35,386 nt of DNA. Source: a virus. The notes beneath the pieces are model-generated. The model was not told the DNA's origin, ran no database searches, and was given only the letters and a program-made list of their open reading frames with translations. This document shows, piece after piece, positions 17,850 through 25,958 of this stretch (the stretch's first letter is position 1; each line of letters begins with the position of its first letter). The position numbers and the translations under genes are program-made. The stretch is from positions 1 to 35,386 of IMG/VR virus record IMGVR_UViG_3300027128_000009; one strand, given 5' to 3'.

Positions 17850-18494
17850 ATGTCAGAAGTTAAATCCATAGCACAGTTATTGCCAGAGGGTCTTTCAGAG
17901 GAAACCGTAACACAAATTGCGGAACTAGTAGACACCATAATAAATGAAGAAGTAAATGATCGCGTTAAACTTTTGGAGTCTAAAATAAAAGGTTTCTTGC
18001 GGATGGAAATAACCGCTATAAAAGAACACGCATTAAAAGAACTCCAAGAAGAAAATGACATTTATCGTAATGCTCAATTGTTTGAAAGCATTAAGTCCTT
18101 AATGTCTCTCGAAATTGGAAAAACCGATGAGGCTAACGGCGTATCCGACATTATCAAAATGTCTAATCAAATAGAGGAAGAAAATCAAGTTCTAATAGAG
18201 GAACTTACTTCTTCAACAAAACAAGTACAAGAGCTTGAAAGAGCACTTAAAGTTCTTTCAAAGAAGAACAAGGCTCTAGAAGAAGCCGCTTCTTTGTTAG
18301 AATCAGAAGCAATACAACTTGAAGAGGAAGTTGAACAATTAAAAGAACAAGCAACTTTACCATTCAAGACATCAGAGAAAGCAATGATTATTGCTGACGA
18401 GATGGAAAATACTCCAGTCAAGAAAGTTTCTAAGGTAAATAACCAGTTCTTGACTGAAGGTGTTATGGCCCTAATGCCAAAACTAAATAATTGA
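17850..18494 (+). CDS. 22: Prohead scaffolding core protein, gp22-like
   Basis: 214 residues, dominated by a long coiled-coil, Glu/Lys/Leu-rich, in residues about 65-175 (QIEEENQVLIEELTSST, SEAIQLEEEVEQLKEQ). It is small for T4 gp22 (269 residues) but of the same kind: a highly helical scaffold lying between protease and capsid. LLPEGL near residue 11 and FESIK/VNNQFLTEG near the end could be protease sites. An AGGAG ribosome-binding site lies at 17840-17844. Its stop overlaps the region of the capsid ribosome-binding site, so the genes are probably co-translated. The assignment rests on position and coiled-coil character rather than a clear motif. Confidence 0.8.
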   Translation: MSEVKSIAQLLPEGLSEETVTQIAELVDTIINEEVNDRVKLLESKIKGFLRMEITAIKEHALKELQEENDIYRNAQLFESIKSLMSLEIGKTDEANGVSDIIKMSNQIEEENQVLIEELTSSTKQVQELERALKVLSKKNKALEEAASLLESEAIQLEEEVEQLKEQATLPFKTSEKAMIIADEMENTPVKKVSKVNNQFLTEGVMALMPKLNN

Positions 18495-18497
18495 GGA
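18493..18497 (+). promoter_or_regulatory. Ribosome-binding site that sets the capsid start at 18503
   Basis: GAGGA lies five bases before ATG 18503. The open frame continues up to a TTG at 18491, but that codon lies before this site and has none of its own. The GAGGA also overlaps the scaffold stop codon (TGA 18492-18494), so capsid translation is tied to the end of scaffold translation. Confidence 0.75.
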
Positions 18498-18502
18498 ATA
18501 AT

Positions 18503-20047
18503 ATGTCCGATTCATTACACAATCCCAACCACAATAAGCTAGTTGAGAAGTGGTCACCAGTACTAGAAGGCATTAGTGACCAATACACAGCTAAAGTTAC
18601 CGCTATTCTCCTAGAGAACCAAGCGAAGTCAATCGTTGCCCAACAGGTTAACGAAGACCTATCAGCAGCAGCAACTACCACGGGTCGCTTAGGCACTTTC
18701 CAAAAGTTCGCCTTCCCACTCGTTCGTAGAGTATTCCCCGAATTGATCTTTAACAAGATTGGTTCAGTTCAGCCTATGGAAGGTCCAGTATCACAGATCT
18801 TCTACTTAGGTTCTGCTCGTCAGTACGGTTCAAGTACTCCACAAACTTTGTACAGCAAGTACAATCTAACCTATCGTGGTTTAACCACTTCAGCCATAGG
18901 TACAACTGGAACACTAACTACCACAGGCACTGTTAATACAAGTGCTTTGTATGGTGGAGCAAATGGTTCTGGAACTTTAGGTACAGCATCAACCACATAC
19001 GGCGGTCAGATTGCTATGTGGCCTACAAACACTACATTCCTTGGTTGGAATGTTTCAGCAGGTGAAACTCTAACAGGTACGGGTATTCCTGAACTCAACA
19101 TTAGTGTTGAGCAGCAGCCTGTTGTCGCTCGTACTAAGAAGATGCGTGCGATGTGGACAATTGAAGCTAGCCAAGATCTCAAGGCTTATCACAATCTTGA
19201 TCTTGAGCGTGAGTTGACCGAACTCATGTCAAAGGAATTGGAACTTGAAATCGACCGCGAGTTGATTGAAGACCTCCGTGGTATTGCTTATAATATTAAG
19301 AATACCACAGGGGGTTCTGTTGGTGGTTGGAATCCAACATCATTAGACAATGAAACTAATTCAAATAACTTTGGTGCAATAGGTGGAACAGGCCCAACAA
19401 ATGAATCAACATCATTTACACCTGCATCCTTCACATATGGTCAGCAGACAATGCCAACCAATGATTTCGGGTCAACAAGCAGAAGCAATGTTTTCGTAGT
19501 AGATCTAACATCTACAGCAATGAACTATGCTCCTCAACATGCAGGCCATGTCTATGCTAACTTGTTAGCAGTTATGAACTTTGCATCACAGGACATCTAC
19601 AAGACAACTCATCGCGGCCCCGGTAACTGGGTTATTACATCACCTTTGATTGGTGCAATGTTGGAATCCGCTGCCAAGCTCGAAGGTGGTATCGGCCCCA
19701 AGACTGAAGGCATCACAAACATGGGTGCTAACAAGATTGAGTACCGTGGTAAGTTCGCTGGTAAGTACGATCTCTTCATCGACCCACTCTGGCCTGAAGA
19801 CGAGATTATGATGGGTTACAAGGGTGGAAGCCCCATGGACGGTGGATTCGTTTACTGCCCATACATCCCAATTGAGTCACTACCAACAATAACGGATCCT
19901 GAAACCTTCCAACCAAGAAAGGGTATCTTGACCCGTTACGCAAAGGCTGCAATTCAACCTGCTAACAGATTCTATAGAATCATTAGATTGGTTGGACCTG
20001 CCGCAACCTACCTCTACTCACCATTCGTCAAGGCAACTAACACCTGA
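18503..20047 (+). CDS. 23: Major capsid protein, gp23-like
   Basis: 514 residues from the ATG with a good ribosome-binding site, close to T4 gp23 (521). Family segments include PLVRRVFPELIFNKIGSVQPM around 75-95, VVARTKKMRAMWTIEASQDL about 205-225, the LDLERELTELMSKELELEID helix next to it, and a C-terminal RIIRLVGPAATYLYSPF. Possible maturation sites in the N-terminal 60 residues are VLEG and LLEN; T4 gp23 loses its first 65 residues after an x-x-E site. Codons differ clearly from the neighbours: many C-ending and CGT codons, as expected for the most abundant protein. A perfect terminator follows. The call is firm; the cleavage point is a guess. Confidence 0.93.
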   Translation: MSDSLHNPNHNKLVEKWSPVLEGISDQYTAKVTAILLENQAKSIVAQQVNEDLSAAATTTGRLGTFQKFAFPLVRRVFPELIFNKIGSVQPMEGPVSQIFYLGSARQYGSSTPQTLYSKYNLTYRGLTTSAIGTTGTLTTTGTVNTSALYGGANGSGTLGTASTTYGGQIAMWPTNTTFLGWNVSAGETLTGTGIPELNISVEQQPVVARTKKMRAMWTIEASQDLKAYHNLDLERELTELMSKELELEIDRELIEDLRGIAYNIKNTTGGSVGGWNPTSLDNETNSNNFGAIGGTGPTNESTSFTPASFTYGQQTMPTNDFGSTSRSNVFVVDLTSTAMNYAPQHAGHVYANLLAVMNFASQDIYKTTHRGPGNWVITSPLIGAMLESAAKLEGGIGPKTEGITNMGANKIEYRGKFAGKYDLFIDPLWPEDEIMMGYKGGSPMDGGFVYCPYIPIESLPTITDPETFQPRKGILTRYAKAAIQPANRFYRIIRLVGPAATYLYSPFVKATNT

Positions 20048-20069
20048 TTAAACGATAGGTAATAAATTT

Positions 20070-20100
20070 GAGCCAGAGAGAAATAAAATCTCTCTGGCTC
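20070..20100 (+). terminator. Strong intrinsic terminator after the capsid gene
   Basis: GAGCCAGAGAG (20070-20080) and CTCTCTGGCTC (20090-20100) form a perfect 11-bp stem around a 9-base A-rich loop, followed by TTTCATTT. It ends the head-assembly transcript and separates it from the neck operon. The mirrored loop side is A-rich but has no matching T-tract for the other strand, so it acts mainly on the + strand. Confidence 0.9.
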
Positions 20101-20135
20101 TTTCATTTACCTATATACAATAGAGGGTATTTTTT

Positions 20136-20294
20136 ATGGGTGGTATAGTTAAACCAAAAATTGATACTTATGGAAATAGTTTTGCTATCCCATATGGAGA
20201 TTTAGTTGATACATCAAAGCCTAACGGTGAAATAAAATATGATGAACTAAATAACACAACTATCCAAGATAATATAGATTTGAAGAATCTATAA
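20136..20294 (+). CDS. Short frame, likely 5' part of the gp13-like neck gene
   Basis: 52 residues starting MGGIVKPKIDTYGNSFAIP, with an AGAGGG ribosome-binding site at 20122-20127. It ends in QDNIDLKNL and a stop. The next frame (-1) carries a clear neck protein with no start codon of its own until far inside the conserved region. If one T were added to GATTTG near 20279, the two would fuse as DNIDFEESIKSYILGRLGYP. This would give a protein of about 286 residues, near T4 gp13 (309). Either the sequence has a one-base error or a real mutation, or a -1 ribosomal frameshift joins them. I see no classical slippery heptamer. Confidence 0.55.
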   Translation: MGGIVKPKIDTYGNSFAIPYGDLVDTSKPNGEIKYDELNNTTIQDNIDLKNL

Positions 20295-20995
20295 AATCAT
20301 ATATTCTAGGTAGACTAGGATACCCCGTAATTCGAGTTGAGTTAAGTGATTTTCAATTAAAATCAGTTATAGATGAATCTGTAACAAAACTAGCTAATCA
20401 CGCACCTTTTTGGGCTACTCAATTTATATCTTTTAAAACAACGGCTGGAGTAAACATATATGAGTTACCTCGATATGTTATGGATAATATTCAATATGTT
20501 GTGTACAAGAAGGATTTAATTGGTGTTCCCGGTATGGGACAATCATTAGAGCAAGATTACTTCCTTAAATATTTTCAACAAAACTTTTTGTTCAATGATT
20601 TTAGCATTGGAGAATTTAATCTTCTTCAAATTAGCTTAGAGATGATGCGAAAGATTCTAGGTCAAGATGGATCATTCGATATAGTAGATAACAAATACTT
20701 ACAAATATATCCTGTTCCAGCAACCACAGATCAATCAGTGGTAGTTCAGTATCGTGCTCTTAATTCCGATACTATACATCCTGCTTACAAAGTATTCATA
20801 CAAAAATACGCACTAGCATTAGCCAAAGGTGTACTAGGACAGGTACGAGGAAAATATAAAACACTACCCGGCCCCGGAGGTGGTGCTCAGTTGAATGGTG
20901 ACGCACTAATTCAACAAAGTGAAAAAGAATTAGATCTTTTAGAGAAACAATTATTGACAGAATTTGAAGAACCACCTAGCTTCACATTATATTAA
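20273..20995 (+). CDS. 13: Neck protein, gp13-like (start missing; frameshifted from 20136)
   Basis: The frame opens after a stop at 20270-20272 and runs 240 codons to 20995. The first ATG (20480) lies well inside the protein. The upstream part is clearly coding: LGRLGYPVIRVELSDFQLKS is the typical start of T4-like neck protein, followed by APFWATQFISFKTTAGV and IYELPRYVMDNIQYVVY. So the usable gene must borrow a start, most simply from the frame at 20136 through a one-base shift. Neck proteins seal the packaged head and receive the tail. Neighbours gp14 and gp15 support the call. Annotating only 20480-20995 would lose about 69 residues. Confidence 0.75.
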   Translation, partial: YRFEESIKSYILGRLGYPVIRVELSDFQLKSVIDESVTKLANHAPFWATQFISFKTTAGVNIYELPRYVMDNIQYVVYKKDLIGVPGMGQSLEQDYFLKYFQQNFLFNDFSIGEFNLLQISLEMMRKILGQDGSFDIVDNKYLQIYPVPATTDQSVVVQYRALNSDTIHPAYKVFIQKYALALAKGVLGQVRGKYKTLPGPGGGAQLNGDALIQQSEKELDLLEKQLLTEFEEPPSFTLY

Positions 20996-21561
20996 TGAAT
21001 AAAAATTTTAAAACGAATGTCAATATCCCCGAAATCGAAATCGTAAATAGCGATAGCGAATTAAGTTTATTTGATAGAACTAATCCAGATATTAATTTGT
21101 TTAATTTAGTTGATGAGGAAAACATCAGGCTTTCTGGGTCTAAGATTAATTATTATAAGTTTATAGTTTCTACGGAATACGATCCAGTTTACTTAGAACA
21201 AAAGAATAAACCGATAAGCCCAAATGCAATCATAGTTTATGGTCACTATGATCCAAAAGTTATAGAAGAACCACTAAATCAATTTGGTATTAATTTAACT
21301 AACGATCAATTATTTACATTTAACAAATCTTACATTGATAAAAAAATAGGTAGATCTCCCATTGCAGGAGATATAATCCAACCTCACTTTCAAAATATAA
21401 AATATGAAATCTTTGAGGTGCAAGAAGATAGTTTTGAAGCATATGGAATTTATCATTACATTTGCACAGCTAAGGTTCTAAGAGATTCGGAAGAAGTGCA
21501 GAACATGCACCTAGATAAGAAAGCTCCAGAAATTGGACAGAGGGATATAGATGTCTATTGA
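20995..21561 (+). CDS. 14: Neck protein, gp14-like
   Basis: 188 residues, starting on the last base of the gp13-like stop (TAATG). The segment AIIVYGHYDPKVIEEPLNQF and the later PIAGDIIQPHFQNIKYEIFE have the pattern of T4-like gp14: a strand-rich domain with GD-x-I-x-P and YEI motifs. T4 gp14 is 256 residues, so this is a short form. Together with gp13 it forms the neck ring that accepts the completed tail. It overlaps the next gene by eleven bases. The call rests on pattern and on the gp13-14-15 order. Confidence 0.75.
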   Translation: MNKNFKTNVNIPEIEIVNSDSELSLFDRTNPDINLFNLVDEENIRLSGSKINYYKFIVSTEYDPVYLEQKNKPISPNAIIVYGHYDPKVIEEPLNQFGINLTNDQLFTFNKSYIDKKIGRSPIAGDIIQPHFQNIKYEIFEVQEDSFEAYGIYHYICTAKVLRDSEEVQNMHLDKKAPEIGQRDIDVY

Positions 21562-22294
21562 TTTAAATAAACTCTATTCAGGATCATCAGTTGACCCCGG
21601 AACTGTAACACCTCAATTAAGAACATCAGCCACCATAGCACGGGAGCTAATTAATAGATCCATGAAAAAAGCATCTAGTGTTTCTTTTTTTTACAAAGAA
21701 ATGCTCCGAGCTGTAATTGCTAAATTTTCAGATTGTATAACTATAAATCCTGATGGGAAAGTTGTTCCTGTCTCTTGTATCCATGCAACACAGGAAAGAG
21801 CAATAGCAAAATTAGTACAGGAAACTAATTTAATACTGCCGATAATTTCTATTGATCAACCAAAAAGTAGTAGAGATGAAAAGCGTGGAAGATACAAGCC
21901 CGTAGTATTATCGGAAAAAATAACCGATACCGTAACAAAAAGAAATCATAGAGTTGTTAGTTTAGCACCAACTCCTATCGAAGTGGAATATGAAGTAATT
22001 GTTTTGTGTAAGTATAAGAGTGACCTAGATCAAATCTCAGAACAAATACATTCTTGGTTTTTACCTGACTTAGAACTTACAACATCCTTTAGTAACAATA
22101 TAAAATTGTTTATTAAAGAAGAAGCAACCGAATCAGAAATAATTGCAGCAGATAGAGAAGATAGAGTAATTAAACGGGTGTTCAGAGTATTTGCCAGTAC
22201 ATACATTCCCAGTCCAAAATTTTTAATGACTTCTACAGGTCAGATAGAAGACTTTAATTTTGAGTACGAGATTGATTCTGACATGAGTAATTAA
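21551..22294 (+). CDS. 15: Tail sheath stabiliser / completion protein, gp15-like
   Basis: 247 residues against 272 for T4 gp15. Features of the family are visible: LAPTPIEVEYEVIVLCKYKS around 135-155, DLDQISEQIHSWFLPD next, and the end RVFRVFASTYIPSPKF. T4 gp15 forms a hexameric ring at the top of the tail, locking the sheath and binding the neck. The gene starts inside gp14 and ends two bases before the next ATG. No promoter of its own is seen. Gene order gp13-gp14-gp15 is as in T4. Confidence 0.78.
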   Translation: MSIDLNKLYSGSSVDPGTVTPQLRTSATIARELINRSMKKASSVSFFYKEMLRAVIAKFSDCITINPDGKVVPVSCIHATQERAIAKLVQETNLILPIISIDQPKSSRDEKRGRYKPVVLSEKITDTVTKRNHRVVSLAPTPIEVEYEVIVLCKYKSDLDQISEQIHSWFLPDLELTTSFSNNIKLFIKEEATESEIIAADREDRVIKRVFRVFASTYIPSPKFLMTSTGQIEDFNFEYEIDSDMSN

Positions 22295-22295
22295 A

Positions 22296-22919
22296 ATGAC
22301 CCTATCCATTAAAGGAAAAGTATCTATATTTAAAATAGACTCAGAATCTAAAACTAAGATTTATGAGGATAATAACATTATAACCAAAGGCATGGGATAT
22401 ACTTTAGCTAATTTAATGTCGGAGCAAGAAGACACAAAATTAGAAAATTTTCAAATTAGGTACTTTCAAATAGGTACGGGCAAGGTTGATTTTTCATTAG
22501 AGGATGCTGCTGTACAATCTTATTTTTATGAGCTTCAAAGCCCATTACCCTACGCTGCTTATGGAGATAATATAGATTCAGAAATTAAAAAAAATTACAG
22601 TTTAGTAGACACAGCTTTTACTACTGGATTAAATTTAATTAAAGGAAGTCAGCAATCTTTTGTTGAAATCCCAGAAAGCCGGACAACCAAGTTTTTTACT
22701 AGATCTGCAAAATTTAGATTATTTGTCGAAAAAAATATGGCTAATAACAATGAAATTTTGGAGCTAGGGCTTTTTGCAAAGAATCCCGATTCTACTTATA
22801 AACAGGATAACCCTGTACTAGTCGCATACAAAGCCATTACATCTAGCATAACTAAAAACCAAGATAACCAATTTTTAATTGAATGGAGTATCTCGGTGTT
22901 GGATGAATCCGAAATTTAA
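22296..22919 (+). CDS. Third copy of the base-domain structural protein
   Basis: 207 residues. It starts LSIKGKVSIFKIDSESKTKI, then NNIITKGMGYTLANLM, FQIRYFQIGTG, later LELGLFAKNPD and NPVLVAYKAITSS, ending FLIEWSISVLD. Each segment matches the proteins at 5753 and the flanks of 3674. This copy lies with neck/tail completion genes rather than baseplate genes, so it may sit at a different place in the virion, for instance the collar or neck. No enzyme motif is present. It follows gp15 by one base and is the last gene before a probable new transcription unit. Confidence 0.6.
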   Translation: MTLSIKGKVSIFKIDSESKTKIYEDNNIITKGMGYTLANLMSEQEDTKLENFQIRYFQIGTGKVDFSLEDAAVQSYFYELQSPLPYAAYGDNIDSEIKKNYSLVDTAFTTGLNLIKGSQQSFVEIPESRTTKFFTRSAKFRLFVEKNMANNNEILELGLFAKNPDSTYKQDNPVLVAYKAITSSITKNQDNQFLIEWSISVLDESEI

Positions 22920-22951
22920 AAATATTTCTAACTTTAAATATTCAAGTACGG

Positions 22952-22962
22952 TATATATTATA
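22952..22962 (+). promoter_or_regulatory. AT-rich promoter-like motif TATATATTATA before the tail sheath operon
   Basis: The same 11 bases occur at 26803-26813. Both are intergenic, at the head of a tail gene group, and both are followed within two bases by a stem-loop. The motif is a two-to-three mismatch variant of the late core TATAAATA. A start about 22966-22970 would put the stem-loop at the very 5' end of the mRNA. This is a proposal, not a proven promoter. Confidence 0.45.
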
Positions 22963-22964
22963 GA

Positions 22965-23015
22965 TTGATTCCATGCTAACTTTCATAGAAGTATGAAAGA
23001 AAATAAAAGAATCAA
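22965..23015 (+). other. Structured leader: outer and inner stems
   Basis: TTGATTC (22965-22971) pairs with GAATCAA (23009-23015). Inside it CTTTCATA (22980-22987) pairs perfectly with TATGAAAG (22992-22999) around a 4-base GAAG loop. There is no T-tract, so it is not a terminator. An ATG at 22993 inside the loop opens a 12-codon frame (MKENKRINDWQT) whose stop overlaps the next ATG. The structure could protect the 5' end or control translation of the small gene and sheath. Confidence 0.45.
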
Positions 23016-23027
23016 CGATTGGCAAAC

Positions 23028-23198
23028 ATGAAGACAATAATCAATGAGTCCTTGCAGACTCTTCAAATATGTGTTTTAGGTCCTAGTGGAAATGACATTA
23101 TTATGTTAGGCCCAAGACAATCAATGTTAGTACACCCCACACAAATAAGCCAAATGATCCACAACTTGGCAAAAAGAAAAGTTATTAAGATTATCTGA
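23028..23198 (+). CDS. Small 56-residue tail-associated protein
   Basis: MKTIINESLQTLQICVLGPS, then NDIIMLGPRQSMLVHPTQIS and a basic end RKVIKII. It has the shape strand-strand-(LGPxxSxxV)-helix-strand seen in short proteins that often sit next to tail sheath genes in myophages; I recall that pattern but cannot name a family. It has no strong ribosome-binding site of its own and its ATG overlaps the stop of a 12-codon leader frame. It ends 15 bases before the sheath gene. Length and codon pattern support a real gene. Confidence 0.5.
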   Translation: MKTIINESLQTLQICVLGPSGNDIIMLGPRQSMLVHPTQISQMIHNLAKRKVIKII

Positions 23199-23213
23199 TA
23201 AGAGGAATTAAAT

Positions 23214-25319
23214 ATGGCAAACTTTGTATCCCCGGGAGTTTATACAGTAGAGAAGGATATTTCCGAATATCCAGTAGCAGGTAATTCATCAATAGTAGGA
23301 ATAGTTGGCTTTGCTTCAAAAGGTCCTGTTAATGATGCTACCCTAATAACATCACAAGAAAATTTAATAAGAACTTTTGGTGAACCTAGTGAATCTATTC
23401 CGGGTCAAGGTTTGGAGGGTGCTCTAGAGATTTTAGAGACTACTCGTTCCATTTATTTCATTCGTGCTGCTGGAGATAGTGCTGTTGATGCATCAACTGT
23501 TCTTCAGTTAGGAACTGCACCTTCTTTACTAGTTTCAGCAAATAGTTATGGGGTATCCTCAAATTTATACTTAAAAGTTCAAGTTACAGACAACGCTGGT
23601 GTAGAGAAATACATAGAACCAAAACAGTTTGCAATTCCTAGCGGTTTAGTAGCATCCACAGTTTCCAACGCTCAATTTTTAGCCATAAATTCCATCGTAG
23701 GTGGAAGCGTAGATAGTGATCAAATTGGAACTTACTTAATAGGTGGAGCTACCTATTTAACAGGAGCATATGCAGGATCTTCCGCTTCTATATCTGTTTC
23801 CTCTTATTCAGATTCAGCATACACTGTTGGAGTAAGCGCAATTCGTGCTGGATTTGTGAATGGTAGTTTAACTGACGCTGCATACGGTAGCGCAGTAACT
23901 GTATACGGAGGATCAATCCCAACTACAGGAGCAGCTTACTTAGTTAAATCACTATACCCCGGCGTTGGCTACAATGGTGGTACAAAGTCTGATGGCTCGG
24001 TTAGTGGAAACTCAATCGAAATAGATGCAGTTGGAAATGCAAATGTAATTCTAACTGTAAATGATAAGGGTTCTGCTGCTGAACAATTCAAAGTTGGATT
24101 AACATCTTCAACCTTCATAGAAGATAAGATTAATATTGGACTAGAAAATGCCAAGTCAGAATACATCAAGGGCTACTTAGTATCAGGTTCAACATACACT
24201 GATATATCAGTAACTTCTCTAAGTGGCTTCGAGGCATTAGCCACAGCACTAGGAATACCAGCAGCAACAGTAATTACTTACGGTGGTTACTTCAAGCGTG
24301 GATCTTCTGTTGTAAACTCTGGTTCAACCGACATAAATACTGCAACATCTAGATTCCTTAAGTTTATCGAAGTCAATTCAAACTTGGCAAACGGTACTAA
24401 CGGAACCGGAACTGATACACAAAACTATGCAGCAATAATTGGATCTCCTTCAGACACACCTAAGAGCGGGTTGTACGGATTGGATTATGACGATTTGAAT
24501 ATCTCAATCGGTATAATTCCCGGATTCAATAATACTGCCGTACAAAATGCTTTGATTACTTTGGCTGAATCAAGCCAGAATTTCATTGCACTCGTAGCCC
24601 CTCCCTATGGAGCAATCAATACCCCACAAGAAGCTATCGAGTGGAGTAATGGTAGATCAGAAACTAGAGCAGTTGCTATTAATAGCAATTACGCTGCTGT
24701 CTACTGGCCTTGGGTAAAAGTGTTTAGCGTGTTTGATGGGATAGATCGTTGGTACGATCCATCAATTTTCGCTGCAAGACAAATGTGCTTCACAGATTCA
24801 GTAGCAGACACTTGGTTTGCTCCCGCTGGATTCCGTAGAGGTAGACTAACCAAGCCAATAGAAGTGGAAGTAAACCTCAACCAAGGTGATCGTGATTCCC
24901 TCTATAGTGGTGGAAACATAATCAACCCAATAGTAAACTTCCCACAAGCCGGAATCACAATTTTCGGACAAAGAACTGCACAGAGAACACCATCAGCACT
25001 TGATCGTGTTAATGTACGCAGATTGATGATTTACCTCCGCAAAGCTGTTTTAAATAGCACACAATCCTTTGTGTTTGAACCTAATGATCCATTCACATGG
25101 GAAGCTGTTCGCGGAGTTATAGCACCTCTCCTAGAAGATATAAGATCAAGAAGAGGTATAATTGATTATTCTGTTGTTTGCGATGAAACAACCAATACAC
25201 CTGTACGGGTAGACAGAAACGAACTTTGGTGCAAAGTAATTGTTCAGCCCACCAAAGCTGCTGAAATCATCGTATTTGAGCTTAATGTAACTAGCCAATC
25301 TGCTCAGATTGGCGGCTGA
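23214..25319 (+). CDS. 18: Contractile tail sheath protein, gp18-like
   Basis: 701 residues (T4 gp18: 659). The N-terminus NFVSPGVYTVEKDISEYPV is the classic sheath start. SIVGIVGFASKGPVNDATLI follows, and the conserved C-terminal domain shows WPWVKVFSVFDG, RWYDPSIFAARQMC, PAGFRRGRL and FGQRTA. The sheath polymerises around the tube and contracts at infection. Variable Gly/Ser/Ala-rich sequence in the middle (about residues 150-400) is the surface domain. A ribosome-binding site AAGAGGAA precedes the ATG. The tube gene follows at 25332. Very firm. Confidence 0.95.
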   Translation: MANFVSPGVYTVEKDISEYPVAGNSSIVGIVGFASKGPVNDATLITSQENLIRTFGEPSESIPGQGLEGALEILETTRSIYFIRAAGDSAVDASTVLQLGTAPSLLVSANSYGVSSNLYLKVQVTDNAGVEKYIEPKQFAIPSGLVASTVSNAQFLAINSIVGGSVDSDQIGTYLIGGATYLTGAYAGSSASISVSSYSDSAYTVGVSAIRAGFVNGSLTDAAYGSAVTVYGGSIPTTGAAYLVKSLYPGVGYNGGTKSDGSVSGNSIEIDAVGNANVILTVNDKGSAAEQFKVGLTSSTFIEDKINIGLENAKSEYIKGYLVSGSTYTDISVTSLSGFEALATALGIPAATVITYGGYFKRGSSVVNSGSTDINTATSRFLKFIEVNSNLANGTNGTGTDTQNYAAIIGSPSDTPKSGLYGLDYDDLNISIGIIPGFNNTAVQNALITLAESSQNFIALVAPPYGAINTPQEAIEWSNGRSETRAVAINSNYAAVYWPWVKVFSVFDGIDRWYDPSIFAARQMCFTDSVADTWFAPAGFRRGRLTKPIEVEVNLNQGDRDSLYSGGNIINPIVNFPQAGITIFGQRTAQRTPSALDRVNVRRLMIYLRKAVLNSTQSFVFEPNDPFTWEAVRGVIAPLLEDIRSRRGIIDYSVVCDETTNTPVRVDRNELWCKVIVQPTKAAEIIVFELNVTSQSAQIGG

Positions 25320-25331
25320 TAGGAGACAATC

Positions 25332-25952
25332 ATGGCAACACCACAACCATATTTTATTAAATCTTCTGGAGTAGGTTCAAGAGGAACTTCCGAAAAAAAT
25401 AAACTACCTTTAATATCCACAAACTTAGATTCAGTAAGATCTTATCAGTGGGAAATTCATTTCCAAGGTTTACCTCCAATAGGTGATTTCCAACAAGGTA
25501 AATCACTTACTTTGGCTGCAAAACAAGTCACTCAAATAGGCCACATGGTTGAGGATATTGAAGTTCATAGATTTAATGAAAAAGTTTACTATCCCGGTAA
25601 AGCATCTACAGAAGATTTAAAGGTTACATTCGATAACTTGTATCAACCTCAAATGGCTGATCTCCTCTACAATTGGTTCCAAGGAACTTACAATCCTGTT
25701 GATGGTAGATCAGGAACTATGCGTAGCACAACAGGATCATCTTCAAAAGTGAAGGGAACCGCAGTTGTTCTACAGATGGATGGTAAGGGAAATGTTGTTG
25801 GTGGAACAAAACTTTACGGAGTCTATCCTAAGGCTTGGAAACTAGCAGAGTTCAACTATGCTACATCTAATGAATTTCATACAATTGAAATGACTCTTCG
25901 TTATGATTTTGCTGTTCAATATAACTCATCAGATATTAATACTCACTACTGA
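25332..25952 (+). CDS. 19: Tail tube protein, gp19-like
   Basis: 206 residues against 163 for T4 gp19. The typical order is seen: NLDSVRSYQWEIHFQGLPP, QVTQIGHMVEDIEVHRFN, VYYPGKASTEDLKVTFDN, LLYNWFQGTYNPVDGRSG and the C-terminal EFHTIEMTLRYDFAVQY. It forms the hollow inner tube through which DNA passes. The ATG has AGGAG six bases in front and lies 13 bases after the sheath stop. Firm. Confidence 0.92.
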   Translation: MATPQPYFIKSSGVGSRGTSEKNKLPLISTNLDSVRSYQWEIHFQGLPPIGDFQQGKSLTLAAKQVTQIGHMVEDIEVHRFNEKVYYPGKASTEDLKVTFDNLYQPQMADLLYNWFQGTYNPVDGRSGTMRSTTGSSSKVKGTAVVLQMDGKGNVVGGTKLYGVYPKAWKLAEFNYATSNEFHTIEMTLRYDFAVQYNSSDINTHY

Positions 25953-25958
25953 TAGGTT

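Noticed and set aside
18491-18502. TTG start for the capsid gene
   Set aside because: It precedes the GAGGA ribosome-binding site and overlaps the scaffold stop codon.
20112-20119. TATATACA as promoter of the neck operon
   Set aside because: Two mismatches to the late core, and a start near 20126 would cut off the ribosome-binding site. It may still be a degenerate site, but the support is too weak to list.
20480-20482. ATG 20480 as the true start of the neck protein
   Set aside because: It would drop about 69 conserved residues, including the typical neck-protein N-terminal motif.
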